Shown here: positions 35,340 to 45,616 of the stretch, piece by piece | How positions within the stretch are numbered: position 1 is the first letter of the stretch | How the letters are laid out: each line of letters starts with the position of its first letter | From: Bacteroides luhongzhouii | GTDB taxonomy: Bacteria > Bacteroidota > Bacteroidia > Bacteroidales > Bacteroidaceae | Direction of reading: 5' to 3' | Assembly: GCF_009193295.2 (NCBI RefSeq) | Contig: NZ_CP059973.1 | Location: forward strand, 124,001 to 188,000 | DNA length: 64,000 bases | Made by a program: the position numbers and the translations under genes | Notes under the pieces: generated by a model | The model's database searches: none | Seen by the model: the letters and a program-made list of their open reading frames with translations, nothing else | Told to the model about the DNA's origin: nothing

Positions 35340-37598
35340 ATGAAAAAGGTATTCATAAAAAAGACTCTGGTATTCAGCCTCTTGCTGCTTTTTGCAATGG
35401 CAGGACAAGCACAATCTGCAGAAACCTCCGCCAAACAGTCAAAAACACCCCATAAAACGAAGGGCAACCCAATCACCCCGACCTACAAACGTGCAGACGC
35501 TCCGATAGATACCCGTATTTCCGACTTATTGTCACGCATGACACTGGAAGAGAAAATTTTGCAACTAAGCCAGTATATCACTGGTTTAAACGATAATGTG
35601 AACAACATCGGAAAGCAGGAGGATGAATATCCCAACAACGTAGGTTCCTATATTTATTTTAGCGACAACGCCAAACTGCGCAACGAACTACAACGTCGGG
35701 CTGTAAATGAAACCCGTCTTGGAATACCTATCCTTTTCGGTTTCGACGTGATACATGGTTTTCGTACCATCTATCCCATACCTTTGGCTCAAGGATGCAG
35801 TTGGAACACAGAACTCATTTCACAGTCTTGCGCCATGTCAGCCCGTGAAGCCCGTATGTCCGGTACAGACTGGACTTTTTCTCCGATGATTGATGTTGCA
35901 CGTGACGGACGCTGGGGACGCGTAGCCGAAGGATATGGAGAAGATCCTTATACGAATGCGGTAATGGGAGCTGCCGCCGTGCATGGCTATCAAGGAAGGT
36001 CTCTGAACAATACCTCTAATGTAGCAGCTTGCCTAAAGCATTTTGTAGGCTATGGAATGTCCGAAGGCGGACGTGATTATACAGCCACTAATGTCTCCCG
36101 CCAGTCATTGTGGGACACCTACCTGCCACCTTACGAAATGTGCATCAAAGCCGGAGCCGCCACCGTGATGAGTGCATTCAATGATATTAACGGAGTGCCT
36201 GCTACAGCCAATCACTATACGTTGACCGAAGTGCTTAAAAAACGCTGGAACTTTGACGGTTTTGTCGTTAGCGACTGGAATGCCGTAGAGCAACTGATAC
36301 CACAAGGCGTAGCGGCAAACCGCAAAGAAGCCGCTTCAAAAGCATTTTCAGCAGGATTGGACATGGATATGAAGGACGGATGCTATCAAGAACACATGTC
36401 TGATTTGGTGAAAGAAGGCAAAATAACCCTCCAACAAATAGATGCGTCCGTAGCCCGTATTTTACGCCTCAAATTCCAATTAGGCCTTTTTGAAAATCCT
36501 TATACTCCTTCCTATAAAGAGAGTGAAAGAATTCTTCGTACAGAAGACAAACGGATAGCAGCCCGCATGGCAGAAGAATCTATCGTACTGCTGAAAAACG
36601 AGAATAATCTATTACCATTAAATAAAAATCAAAAGATAGCTGTTATAGGTCCTATGGCTAAAGACAAAGAGAATATGCTAGGCTCTTGGAAGGGACATGG
36701 CCGTGCTGGAGACGTTGAAAGCATCTATGAAGGACTGGAAAAAGAATTTGGTTCTCAATTGCTTTATGCAGCAGGTTGTGATTTTGACGGAGAAGACACA
36801 TCCGGCTTCGCTTCTGCTTGTTCGACAGCTTCGCAGGCAGATGTAGTCCTACTTTGTTTAGGTGAAAAGAGAGAATGGAGCGGCGAAAATGCCTCACGTT
36901 CAACAATAGCGTTACCGCATATTCAGGAACAACTTACCACCGAACTACAAAAATGCGGCAAACCAATTGTATTGGTTCTTTCCAACGGTCGCCCTTTAGA
37001 ACTTTGCCGTCTTGAACCACTGTGTAAGGCTATCGTGGAGTTATGGCAACCCGGCATTGCGGGAGGTACTCCGTTGGCTGGAATTCTTTCGGGCCGCATC
37101 AACCCTTCCGGAAAATTATGCATCACTTTCCCATTGACTTCCGGACAAATCCCCATATACTACAATGCCCGACAAAGTGCACGTCCGGAACAAGGACAAT
37201 ATCAGGATATATCGACTTTACCACTGTATGAGTTTACTCATGGACTGAGTTACACTACTTATTCTTATGGAAATTTGTCAGCCTCCACTATGCGTATAAC
37301 CAAGAATGACAAACTGACAGTGGAAATTCCGGTAACTAATACCGGTGATATGGACGGATATGAAACCGTACATTGGTTTATATCAGATCCTTATTGCTCC
37401 ATCTCCCGTCCGATAAAGGAGCTCAAGAAATTCGAGAAACGTTTCCTTAAGAAAGGAGAGACAGCTTTGTTCAGCTTCGAAATAGAACCGAAAAGAGATT
37501 TCAGTTATATAAATGACAATGGCAGTCGTTTTATTGAGTCAGGAGACTATTACGTAATCGTCAAAGATAAAAGAATAAAAATAGAAGTAGTTGATTAA
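35340..37598 (+). CDS. GH3 beta-glucosidase-like enzyme (BglX type)
   Basis: This 752-residue secreted protein has a signal peptide ending at GQAQ. Motifs are RLGIPILFGFDVIHGFRTIYP, FSPMIDVARDGRWGRVAEGYGEDPY, CLKHFVGYG and the nucleophile FVVSDWNAVEQ (Asp312). These are the hallmarks of periplasmic BglX-like beta-glucosidases/galactosidases. The second domain and a fibronectin-III-like tail complete the usual three-domain structure, with no insert. It is the last gene of the sigma-GH42-GH3 transcript. A strong bidirectional terminator stands 124 bp after its stop. Confidence 0.9.
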   Translation: MKKVFIKKTLVFSLLLLFAMAGQAQSAETSAKQSKTPHKTKGNPITPTYKRADAPIDTRISDLLSRMTLEEKILQLSQYITGLNDNVNNIGKQEDEYPNNVGSYIYFSDNAKLRNELQRRAVNETRLGIPILFGFDVIHGFRTIYPIPLAQGCSWNTELISQSCAMSAREARMSGTDWTFSPMIDVARDGRWGRVAEGYGEDPYTNAVMGAAAVHGYQGRSLNNTSNVAACLKHFVGYGMSEGGRDYTATNVSRQSLWDTYLPPYEMCIKAGAATVMSAFNDINGVPATANHYTLTEVLKKRWNFDGFVVSDWNAVEQLIPQGVAANRKEAASKAFSAGLDMDMKDGCYQEHMSDLVKEGKITLQQIDASVARILRLKFQLGLFENPYTPSYKESERILRTEDKRIAARMAEESIVLLKNENNLLPLNKNQKIAVIGPMAKDKENMLGSWKGHGRAGDVESIYEGLEKEFGSQLLYAAGCDFDGEDTSGFASACSTASQADVVLLCLGEKREWSGENASRSTIALPHIQEQLTTELQKCGKPIVLVLSNGRPLELCRLEPLCKAIVELWQPGIAGGTPLAGILSGRINPSGKLCITFPLTSGQIPIYYNARQSARPEQGQYQDISTLPLYEFTHGLSYTTYSYGNLSASTMRITKNDKLTVEIPVTNTGDMDGYETVHWFISDPYCSISRPIKELKKFEKRFLKKGETALFSFEIEPKRDFSYINDNGSRFIESGDYYVIVKDKRIKIEVVD

Positions 37599-37721
37599 CA
37601 ATATATTGGGATATGAACTTTCTATCCCTTTGATCATACTCTCTCAATCGTCCAGTCACACAAAACAATTCATCCAATGAAGTGCTAAAATTTGAAGTGA
37701 ACCCTTTTGATTATTCATGTA

Positions 37722-37792
37722 AAAAACAAAGTGCGAATTTTGCAGTATAGCTTTAATAAAAACTAATCCTGTAAAATTCGCACTTTGTTTTT
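37722..37792. terminator. Bidirectional terminator with 20-bp perfect stem
   Basis: AAAAACAAAGTGCGAATTTT (37722-37741) pairs perfectly with AAAATTCGCACTTTGTTTTT (37773-37792) around a 31-base loop. A-tract and T-tract flanks serve both strands, as expected between the convergent GH3 and agarase-like genes. Confidence 0.85.
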
Positions 37793-37821
37793 CCTCTCAA
37801 ATATTATATAGAAACAAACAC

Positions 37822-39375
37822 CTATTTATCAAAATACTGAATCAAATCATACGCATTAAAATTCAATTCGCGGGCAAAGAAAGACAAATAAGGAAAGAGT
37901 TGATAAGAGTTATCATAAAGACCTTTATTAGCAGGTTTCGACGAATTATCCGTACCATCATCATCCTGGTATTTGAACCAATGCCATCCGATACAATTCT
38001 TAGCTTCAAGCAATCCTAATGTAAAATGCTGATAAGCATAAGCTCTCTCGTTTTGTGTAGGGACAGAATATCCGGCTCCCGACTGGTTATTCAGATCAGA
38101 GTCCTCCACCCCTTTCGTATAAAACTCACTTACAAGAAACGGTTTGTCCGCCCAATTAGCCCAATCAGCAATCGCTGTTGTCAGTTCAGGACTCCAACGA
38201 CTATAATAGTTGATAGAAATAACATCACAATATTTTCCGGCAGCTCTCACTACTCCTTCCATATATTTAGGAGTTCCATGTAATCTAGTTCCCAGATAAA
38301 GCAACTTATCATCTACTTTCTTCACAGCCTCTTTCACTGCTTTATAATATTTCTCTGCTACAATCCCGGCAAACTCATTATTCAAGGCGTCCGTCACATT
38401 TTGCGTACCTTTAGAATCCATAAAAGCCTTCGCCGCAACATAAGCCGGATCACTTGAGTTACTGATAGCCAGAAAACGATCCAAAATCCGGGAACTGTTT
38501 GAAGAGAAGTTGATCTCATTATCCGAAAAGAAACCCAATACATTAGGATCACGCAAATAATCTGCGAAAGCGCTACCAGCTAAATATGAATCACACCATT
38601 CAACCCATCCATTATAAAACACAAGGCCTGCTGCGTTATCATCGCTTCCTCCGGGATAATTATAAGACTTCGCACTCTTGAACTGGCTTAGAAAAGCAAA
38701 TGAAGGCGCCAAAGTCAACGGACTGCTCGGATTAGAAGCATTATGAGCCTGAATCTGTGAATAAGTTCCTGTACAAAAGGCACCTGTACCGTGAAAGCCG
38801 ATCTCACTCAATTCACGTTGAGTAGTAGACAGCCATTTCTCATCAGTTCCAAACCTGCTATTCCAGGCCGTTTTATTACGACTGGAAGTTCCCTTACGCA
38901 AAGAAGTCGCACTACGTTCCAGATGCAGACAACCTTCCGGATCAACCAACCACCAACGTCCGTCTATTTTCTTCGTATAAAACCTTCCCGTAGCCGCCTG
39001 CCTCGGAAGCGTAGTCGAACTTCCGTATTTATTAACCGACTCCTGATACGCTTTCAACGTTTTAATAGCCGGTTTATACCCGTCCATATACGCAATAATA
39101 CGTGTATTCTCTGTTTTCCAGCTGGATATAGGCGGATAAGCACTGGAATACTTAACACTGATAGGGCGATACATATTGGCATTTAATGACGGAGTATACA
39201 TCACGGAAGCTCCGGGAGCAGGTAAATCTTCCGGATATTCCGACTCTACATCTCCCCCTCCCATCACTATATCAGGAGGCATAAAATTAGGATCTTTATC
39301 ATCATCATCCGTACAAGACACCATAGGAATAGAACTTATAAACAGTAAAGTTCCCAATATAAATAGTTTTTTCAT
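37822..39375 (-). CDS. Surface lipoprotein agarase-like glycosidase (clan GH-A, GH50-related)
   Basis: This 517-residue protein has a lipoprotein signal with Cys21 followed by TDDDDKD, an acidic run matching the Bacteroides surface-export signal, so it is probably on the cell surface. A beta domain includes RFYTKKIDGRWWLVDPEGCL, a signature common to agarase-type enzymes. The TIM barrel has Glu287 in GFFSDNEINF (acid/base) and Glu417 in PFLVSEFYTKG (nucleophile). It is a paralog of the next upstream gene and shares DNE and EFYTKG motifs at nearly equal spacing (130 against 128 residues). Agarases cut beta-1,4 galactose linkages in red-algal agar, but homologs may act on other galactans. The CAZy family is uncertain. 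Confidence 0.65.
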   Translation of the reverse strand: MKKLFILGTLLFISSIPMVSCTDDDDKDPNFMPPDIVMGGGDVESEYPEDLPAPGASVMYTPSLNANMYRPISVKYSSAYPPISSWKTENTRIIAYMDGYKPAIKTLKAYQESVNKYGSSTTLPRQAATGRFYTKKIDGRWWLVDPEGCLHLERSATSLRKGTSSRNKTAWNSRFGTDEKWLSTTQRELSEIGFHGTGAFCTGTYSQIQAHNASNPSSPLTLAPSFAFLSQFKSAKSYNYPGGSDDNAAGLVFYNGWVEWCDSYLAGSAFADYLRDPNVLGFFSDNEINFSSNSSRILDRFLAISNSSDPAYVAAKAFMDSKGTQNVTDALNNEFAGIVAEKYYKAVKEAVKKVDDKLLYLGTRLHGTPKYMEGVVRAAGKYCDVISINYYSRWSPELTTAIADWANWADKPFLVSEFYTKGVEDSDLNNQSGAGYSVPTQNERAYAYQHFTLGLLEAKNCIGWHWFKYQDDDGTDNSSKPANKGLYDNSYQLFPYLSFFARELNFNAYDLIQYFDK

Positions 39376-39385
39376 GGTATGTATT

Positions 39386-40801
39386 TTATTTATTATTAGT
39401 TGATTGTTGATCGAACCAGTCAGCCAAACGATAAGCGTTGATATTCAATTCTTTCATAGCATCAGCCAACGGTTTATAAAGATTGTATTCATTATCTACC
39501 AGTCCTTTGTTAGAGTCCAGATTCGAAGGATCTGCCCCTTTTGCCGTCGGATCATTATCCTGATAACGGAACCAATGCCATCCGACGCAATTCCCACTTT
39601 CCAATAATCCTAAAACAAAATGCTGGTAGGCATATCCACGTTCCTGCTGGGTTTGAACGGTGAAACCTGCCCCTGTTGTGTTTGCCAGCCCGGAATCCAT
39701 TCCTTTCGTATAAAATTCCGTGATGATGAAAGGTTTCTGAGCCCATTCTCCCCAATGCTTCATGGTCTTCTCACTCGGTGTCCATGCACCATAGTAGTTA
39801 ATAGCAACGACATCACAATACCTGCCTGCCGCTTCCACAATCTGGCGGACAAACTTAGGTTTTCCATGTAGACGACTACCTAAATAAAGGTGATTGGGAT
39901 CATACTTCCGAATCGCTTCCGATACCACTTTATAGTATCGTTCCGCTACTACCCCCGCAAACTCTTCCCGATGTTCGTCCGTAATTTGCTGCGAAGTAAT
40001 ACCTTGCTGTTTCAACCAGGATTCTGCATACAATCTTCCCGGATCATTGGGATTCTTCAAAGTCAGATACCCCTCCAGGTTCTTCGGGCCGAACGGCAGT
40101 TCATTGTCCGAAAAATAACCGATTATGTTTTTATCCGTTTTGTTTGCGACCAGTTTTTGTGCCATCTCATCGCAATAGGTTTCAAATTCCGGGTCAAAAA
40201 CGAAAATACACTGATTAGGATATCCCGTATTGCCAGGCAACTGATAAGTTCCTCCACGTTTCTTCCCATATCCACTCATCAGGTTCAGAATGATTGAGCG
40301 GGTCAGTACCTCCTTGTGAGAGGCATTGTAAGAGGCAATAGCTTCCTCATTACTCCAAGAACCAGCCCCGGAAAAGCCCAACGAATGAATCATTTGTGCT
40401 GTTCCTTTCATCCATTTTTCCTCCGTACCGAATTTGTCCAGCATTGCTTGTTTATTGCGTTCGGAAGTACCTAAACGTACTCCAACCACCACTTTCTGCA
40501 AATGCCGATACCCATCGGGATCAATCATCCACCATCGATCCCCGATGTGTTCTACCCTGAAAAATCCTGTAGCCTGATGCCTAGGAGCATCCAAATCACT
40601 TCCATACTCATTCACATGTACTTTACCAGTAGGTTTGAACCCATCCAATTGAGCAATAGTACGAGTATCATACTCTTTCCAGGGAAGATCTTTCTGTCCT
40701 TTCACCCACGGACGGGCAGTGACCTTAAATGTACGTCCCTGGGCATAACCAAACTGGGATAACAGCAGCAAAAACAATATAACTATACTATTTTTCATCA
40801 T
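39386..40801 (-). CDS. Periplasmic agarase-like glycosidase, paralog of neighbouring gene
   Basis: This 471-residue protein has an ordinary signal peptide ending at GYAQG and no lipobox. A short N-terminal beta domain contains FFRVEHIGDRWWMIDPDGYRHL. The catalytic barrel has Glu234 in GYFSDNELPFG and Glu362 in PFIITEFYTKGMDSG. Long stretches such as AERYYKVV.EAI.K.D and LYLGSRLHG are shared with the downstream lipoprotein, so the two arose by duplication. The contrast of a surface copy and a soluble copy suggests one enzyme attacks the polymer outside and the other trims imported oligosaccharides; that is inference. The gene starts one base upstream of the GH2 stop-codon end, so the operon is very tight. 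Confidence 0.65.
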   Translation of the reverse strand: MMKNSIVILFLLLLSQFGYAQGRTFKVTARPWVKGQKDLPWKEYDTRTIAQLDGFKPTGKVHVNEYGSDLDAPRHQATGFFRVEHIGDRWWMIDPDGYRHLQKVVVGVRLGTSERNKQAMLDKFGTEEKWMKGTAQMIHSLGFSGAGSWSNEEAIASYNASHKEVLTRSIILNLMSGYGKKRGGTYQLPGNTGYPNQCIFVFDPEFETYCDEMAQKLVANKTDKNIIGYFSDNELPFGPKNLEGYLTLKNPNDPGRLYAESWLKQQGITSQQITDEHREEFAGVVAERYYKVVSEAIRKYDPNHLYLGSRLHGKPKFVRQIVEAAGRYCDVVAINYYGAWTPSEKTMKHWGEWAQKPFIITEFYTKGMDSGLANTTGAGFTVQTQQERGYAYQHFVLGLLESGNCVGWHWFRYQDNDPTAKGADPSNLDSNKGLVDNEYNLYKPLADAMKELNINAYRLADWFDQQSTNNK

Positions 40802-43477
40802 CTAATATTCTTTTACGATTCGTATTGCATTTAAAATGGGCACAGACTCCACCGCTCCAAAACGAACGACAAGCCCTTTTCCTTGTGAAACCGGAACAAT
40901 ATATTTCTTAATAACCGCACGTTCGGAACCGTATTCTTCTGCAATATTCATTTGTCCGGCAACAGATACCCCATTTATATCCATAGAAAATACCCGGTTA
41001 ATATAGTCCTCCCTCACCACATCATTTCCCAAATTATACACCAAAGCCTCTCTTTTATTTTCAGAAGTAAGTTCCGTCCAATACAAATATACAGCATAGA
41101 CACCATCCGGCACATCTGCCTTAAAAGCCTCAATGCCTACTCGCTGTGTCTGAAAGATAGGATCCTGATCCGTCCCCAGTATATCTGTATCGCTGGCAGG
41201 CAAAGAACCGTAACGAGTTTTGTTCGGAGCCACCTCCCCACCAATATATCCCCATGAACCTTCTTCATAAACCTGTTCGGGTATCCAGCACATCTCTGCT
41301 GTCCGATCCTCAAAATAGCGTCGAGCCCCCAATAACACATTGATCTCCGTAAAGCCATTCTTCACATTGACACATTTAAAATCACAGACATACTGGTCAC
41401 GATATTCACGTCCCTCCTTTTCTATCACAGCATCTACCACATTCTCTCCGTTCACAAAAGGAATGTCCACGGAAACAACCTTATCTGTTACTGGATATAC
41501 TCCAAAACTTTTTCCATTCAAAAAGACTTCCACCTTATCCGCGTTAGTATAGACTTTCAGGGGTTGCGTACAGCTCTTTCCATCCCGACTGGCCCCTGCC
41601 CTGTTCTTCCAAGATTTAGAAGCAATATGCAGGATAGGTGACTCTTTCAGATAAGCCTGATAAAGATAATACCCGTCCTTACGTTCTCTATCCGTACTTA
41701 CCAACCCTTTATTGTTAACATGAGGCATGGCATTTCTTCTGGCTTCGGAATAAAAATCATTCAAATTCCAAACCATAGCCCCCACTATATAATCCCTCTT
41801 TAGAATTTCAGGCAAATAATGTTCATGATAGACAGAGCCAAACTCACAACTAAAATCAAACCGCATCGGTGAAAAAGAATGAATACGAGTATCCACATCC
41901 GCCCCATATTCGGTAATAAGCAACGGTTTATGAGGAAACTCTTTATGAAGTTCTTCCAGTTTCTCTTCAAATCCGCCCAAATTACCACCATACCATCCAT
42001 TATAAAGATTAAATCCCAATAACATTGGCAGTTCAGTAATCCCTGCTTCCTGATAGATTTGGGAAGCAGAATGACAAGGCAACATGGTATAGCGTTCCGA
42101 GTCCAGACTTCTGATCTGCGCCTCAACAGTCGAAGCTATTTGATGAAGAAACTTCATATATTCCGCCCGTTCTTTCTTGTTGTCAGAATTAAAGGGAGGA
42201 CGCAAAAGCACTTCATTCATGTAAGCCCAAATGATGACAGATGGATAATTATAGTTCTGATAAACCATTTCCGTAGCCTGTTCCACACAGTTATCCATAA
42301 ACGCCCTACTTTGAGTAATAGCATTTACAATCGGAATTTCAACCGAAGTCAACAGCCCTAACTTATCACACATCTGCATCACAACCGGATCTTGCGGATA
42401 ATGAGCCACTCGCAGGAAATTACTTCCCATATCCTTACTCAACTGTATATCCCGGATATGCATTTCATCCCGCAAGGCATTCCCCATTCCTTTGTAATCC
42501 TGATGCCGACTGGTACCAATCAATTTCCGATATTTCCCGTTCAGGAAAAAACCTTTCTCTGCATCAAAATGATATTCACGGATTCCCAGCGGATTAACAA
42601 CGCAATCGAGAACTTTTCCCTTTTTATCCTTCAAACGGCTATACACCTTATATAAATAAGGAGAATCAACATCCCACCGTTTGGGTTGCGCAATAGTCAT
42701 CAACGCTTTAAAGGCTACATTCTTCTCCCCTGCCTTCACATTCACTTTCTTTGCGGAAAGTGCCACTCTATTGCCGTCTGCATCCAAAATCTCCGTTTCA
42801 AGAATCAATGTCTGATTACTTTTCAAAGCGTTGGACAAGAATGTTTTTGCACACACTTCCGCTTGAGCATCTGTTATCCCAACAGTTTTGAGATATACTC
42901 CACTGGAAGCATAATGAGTGGTAGACAGTTGCACGGGTGAAGTATACACCAGATAAACATCCCGATAAAGTCCGCCGAAGAAAGTGAAGTCTGCCGAAAG
43001 AGGAGCAATATCCGGATTATGAGAGTTGTCAACACTCACTGCCACCAAGTTGCGTCCGGTATGAACATAGTCAGTCACATCAAACGTGAAAGCCGAATAA
43101 CCACCTTTATGATTCCCTACCAACTTTCCATTCACAAATACATTTGTCTCCTGATTGGCTCCTTCAAAACAAAGATAAACTCTTTGACCGGCAATCAGTT
43201 CCTCCACTGTCACGGCTTTCCTGTACCAGCCTTTTCCCCGGAAGTAACCGGGAATTTCATCTTCTGCATCTTTTGCATTCCAAGTATGAGGAATGGAAAC
43301 GTCAGTCCAACCGGACACATCAAAGTCAGCAGTGGACGCGTCTCCCTCAAAGAGAGAGAACTTCCAACCATCGTTGATCGTTTGCGTCACACGCTGACCA
43401 CAGACCGTGCCGGTAACAATCAATAACAAGCAGGCTAAGATTATTTTTCTATATACCTTACACATACCTAATACCAT
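40802..43477 (-). CDS. GH2 beta-galactosidase-like enzyme with DUF4982 and malectin-like C-terminus
   Basis: This is an 891-residue secreted protein. Domain order is sugar-binding jelly roll (about 30-200), Ig-like domain, TIM barrel with Glu422 in IIWAYMNEVLL (acid/base) and Glu523 in LLITEYGADVD (nucleophile), a DUF4982-type beta domain (about 635-710, TNADKVEVFLNGKSFG), and a malectin-like carbohydrate-binding domain (about 735-890). This layout is common in Bacteroides exo-beta-galactosidases. The ATG at 43477 overlaps the stop of the preceding lipoprotein gene as TAATG, implying translational coupling. An alternative ATG at 43465 would give a shorter N-region. Acting with the agarase-like enzymes, it probably removes terminal beta-galactose, but glucuronate or other sugars remain possible. 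Confidence 0.85.
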   Translation of the reverse strand: MVLGMCKVYRKIILACLLLIVTGTVCGQRVTQTINDGWKFSLFEGDASTADFDVSGWTDVSIPHTWNAKDAEDEIPGYFRGKGWYRKAVTVEELIAGQRVYLCFEGANQETNVFVNGKLVGNHKGGYSAFTFDVTDYVHTGRNLVAVSVDNSHNPDIAPLSADFTFFGGLYRDVYLVYTSPVQLSTTHYASSGVYLKTVGITDAQAEVCAKTFLSNALKSNQTLILETEILDADGNRVALSAKKVNVKAGEKNVAFKALMTIAQPKRWDVDSPYLYKVYSRLKDKKGKVLDCVVNPLGIREYHFDAEKGFFLNGKYRKLIGTSRHQDYKGMGNALRDEMHIRDIQLSKDMGSNFLRVAHYPQDPVVMQMCDKLGLLTSVEIPIVNAITQSRAFMDNCVEQATEMVYQNYNYPSVIIWAYMNEVLLRPPFNSDNKKERAEYMKFLHQIASTVEAQIRSLDSERYTMLPCHSASQIYQEAGITELPMLLGFNLYNGWYGGNLGGFEEKLEELHKEFPHKPLLITEYGADVDTRIHSFSPMRFDFSCEFGSVYHEHYLPEILKRDYIVGAMVWNLNDFYSEARRNAMPHVNNKGLVSTDRERKDGYYLYQAYLKESPILHIASKSWKNRAGASRDGKSCTQPLKVYTNADKVEVFLNGKSFGVYPVTDKVVSVDIPFVNGENVVDAVIEKEGREYRDQYVCDFKCVNVKNGFTEINVLLGARRYFEDRTAEMCWIPEQVYEEGSWGYIGGEVAPNKTRYGSLPASDTDILGTDQDPIFQTQRVGIEAFKADVPDGVYAVYLYWTELTSENKREALVYNLGNDVVREDYINRVFSMDINGVSVAGQMNIAEEYGSERAVIKKYIVPVSQGKGLVVRFGAVESVPILNAIRIVKEY

Positions 43478-45585
43478 TATTTCAAGATTGAACGGACGGC
43501 ACGAATGTATCTTGCCCCAGTCTTTTTCTCATTTGCTTTATCCCAGGCAAGTGGTTTTCCAAAACGTACATAAAATGCCTTTGTACCACTTGACGTTTCA
43601 CGACTAGCCCAATAAGAATCCCCATTAGAAGATGCCGCTGCCGTATTCATAGCAGTTCCTCCTGCATTAGTAATCACCAGATCCCATGCTTCACGATTTG
43701 CTTTTTCAAAATCAGTAATCGCATTCGGAGTATTCTCTGTTGCATCTGCTACCTTAGTCCCATTATAGGTTTCAAACATCTGTTCCAAATCCGATCTTGT
43801 AGGCCAATACCATCCGGAACCTTTATCCATGCAATATTTAAGAGCAGGCATTTCCACTGCATTCGGCAATGCTGCCAAGGCAGTAGTATTTGCTAAACCG
43901 TCATCATTAGATAAAGTCAAACCGGTAGAAACCGGAGAGCCTGCTGTAGACCATGCCAAATTCTCTCTGTCCAACGACATGATTTTAGCTTTACCACGAT
44001 TAGTCGCGTCTACCCAGAAAACAATGCCTCCCTTCAACGCTCCATTATCCGCAATTACCTGTCCAACCGCAAACTCGGAACTTAAAAGTCCTTTCTGTGT
44101 AATCGTAACCTCTTGTTTAGACACCTTTGCTCCGCTTCCGGCTGTTACCGTAGCAGTCGTTACCCGGTTAGAGCTATTCAGATTAGGAGATAATGTCCAA
44201 AAATAAAGAGTTTTATTTGTTACATCAACATACGCTTTCACCCAAGATTCATCAGTGATATTTATTGCAAATTCCGTCTCATCAGAAATCATTGTAATTA
44301 CCTCTGATTTTGCTACCGCATCAGGAGTAATAGTCACCGTATTGGTACTCAATTCGAGGGAAGCGTCTCCCTCGGCAGCTACATTTTGATTCACTGTTAC
44401 CTCCACTGCTTTTGCAGCTGCGCCAGTACCGGCTGTTATTGTAGCAATTGTCGTACGAATATTACCAGTGCCATTCTTCGATTTTGCCTTGAACGTAACT
44501 GTTGTGCCTGAAATAATATACGAAAGCCAGGAATCATCTGCCAACACTACACTGAATACACTCTTATTGGATGTCAACGTAACATTTGCTTCCGCTTCGT
44601 TAGCACCTTCCAATGTCACAGGATTAGGAGTAACCGTCAAAGTTGCCGGCTCTTCAGGATAAGTATAATCACCAATTGTGCGCATACATCTCACAAAACG
44701 GTTGGTAGCTGTTTTATTTCCTGCATCAGCACCAGACTTTCCGAAACGTACCCAATAAGCCTTATCCCCTGCTGCATTTTCCGTACTCGACCAATAGCTT
44801 TCCCCATTGCCCGAACCGGCAGCCTCATTTATCACATCACCCTGCAAATCGGTCAACATCTTATCAAATGCCGCACGTGCCGCTTTTTCAACTTCCGTCA
44901 ACTTATCGGGTACAGTCGAAATAAAATCCGGATCAGTATGTACAATACCATTGTAAACATCAAACAACTCCCATAACTCATCACGTGCAGGCAGATACCA
45001 TCCCTCACCCAACGACTGACAGTATGCCACTGCATCATTTGCAGCAGGAGCAGTAAACAAAGCCGTATTGACATATCCATTCACTGTGGAAAGCGCATTG
45101 TGAGACATCACGGAAGCCTCAAAAGGATTTCCTCCCTGACGTTTTACAGATACAGCTTTTCCTACCATATTGTCCGAAGGATCCACCCAGAAAATCATAC
45201 CGATACCATCATCTACACTTTGTCCTACCTTCAAAGAAAGGTCCGGTTCTTTGGAATCCTGTGTAACCGTTACTTCCACTGTATATGAACCGCAAGTCAG
45301 TTTCACGACAGTACTCCTTGCATCCTCACCGTCATTCTGCGTCAAGGCAGTGTATATTACACTTTTAGCGTTTACATCTACAGAAAGCCACTCCGCTTGA
45401 TATTGAGCAACAATCTGACCGACATTAGTATATAATAGCGATGTAACGGAAGAACCCGCCGCTTTTGCTAGGTTTACTTTTGTATCTTTACAATTAAATT
45501 CAGGCATCACACGTACCGACGCATCATCGACACAGGAAAGCAGCCCTAGATTTAAAATCAATAACAGATATATTATTCTTTTCAT
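43477..45585 (-). CDS. Surface glycan-binding lipoprotein with BACON and duplicated DUF1566-like domains
   Basis: This 702-residue lipoprotein (Cys18, followed by VDDAS, consistent with surface export) lies in the SusE/SGBP position just after SusD. It starts with a BACON-like domain (about 30-110). A DUF1566/Lcl-like domain follows (about 120-305, with GQSVDDGIGMIFWVDP, GEGWYLPARDELWELFDVYNG, ESYWSSTENAAGDKAYWVRFGK and FVRCMRTIG). Then come two BACON-like repeats (about 315-400 and 405-505, each closing with an EVTVNQ/EVTITQKG-type strand). A second DUF1566-like domain (about 510-702) repeats every motif. BACON domains are spacers or mucin/glycan binders. DUF1566 resembles C-type-lectin/FGE folds, so the pair may be the glycan-binding heads. 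Binding is inferred from position and fold. Confidence 0.78.
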   Translation of the reverse strand: MKRIIYLLLILNLGLLSCVDDASVRVMPEFNCKDTKVNLAKAAGSSVTSLLYTNVGQIVAQYQAEWLSVDVNAKSVIYTALTQNDGEDARSTVVKLTCGSYTVEVTVTQDSKEPDLSLKVGQSVDDGIGMIFWVDPSDNMVGKAVSVKRQGGNPFEASVMSHNALSTVNGYVNTALFTAPAANDAVAYCQSLGEGWYLPARDELWELFDVYNGIVHTDPDFISTVPDKLTEVEKAARAAFDKMLTDLQGDVINEAAGSGNGESYWSSTENAAGDKAYWVRFGKSGADAGNKTATNRFVRCMRTIGDYTYPEEPATLTVTPNPVTLEGANEAEANVTLTSNKSVFSVVLADDSWLSYIISGTTVTFKAKSKNGTGNIRTTIATITAGTGAAAKAVEVTVNQNVAAEGDASLELSTNTVTITPDAVAKSEVITMISDETEFAINITDESWVKAYVDVTNKTLYFWTLSPNLNSSNRVTTATVTAGSGAKVSKQEVTITQKGLLSSEFAVGQVIADNGALKGGIVFWVDATNRGKAKIMSLDRENLAWSTAGSPVSTGLTLSNDDGLANTTALAALPNAVEMPALKYCMDKGSGWYWPTRSDLEQMFETYNGTKVADATENTPNAITDFEKANREAWDLVITNAGGTAMNTAAASSNGDSYWASRETSSGTKAFYVRFGKPLAWDKANEKKTGARYIRAVRSILK

Positions 45586-45616
45586 ACTTATTCATGTTTT
45601 ACAGATAATCAATCGC

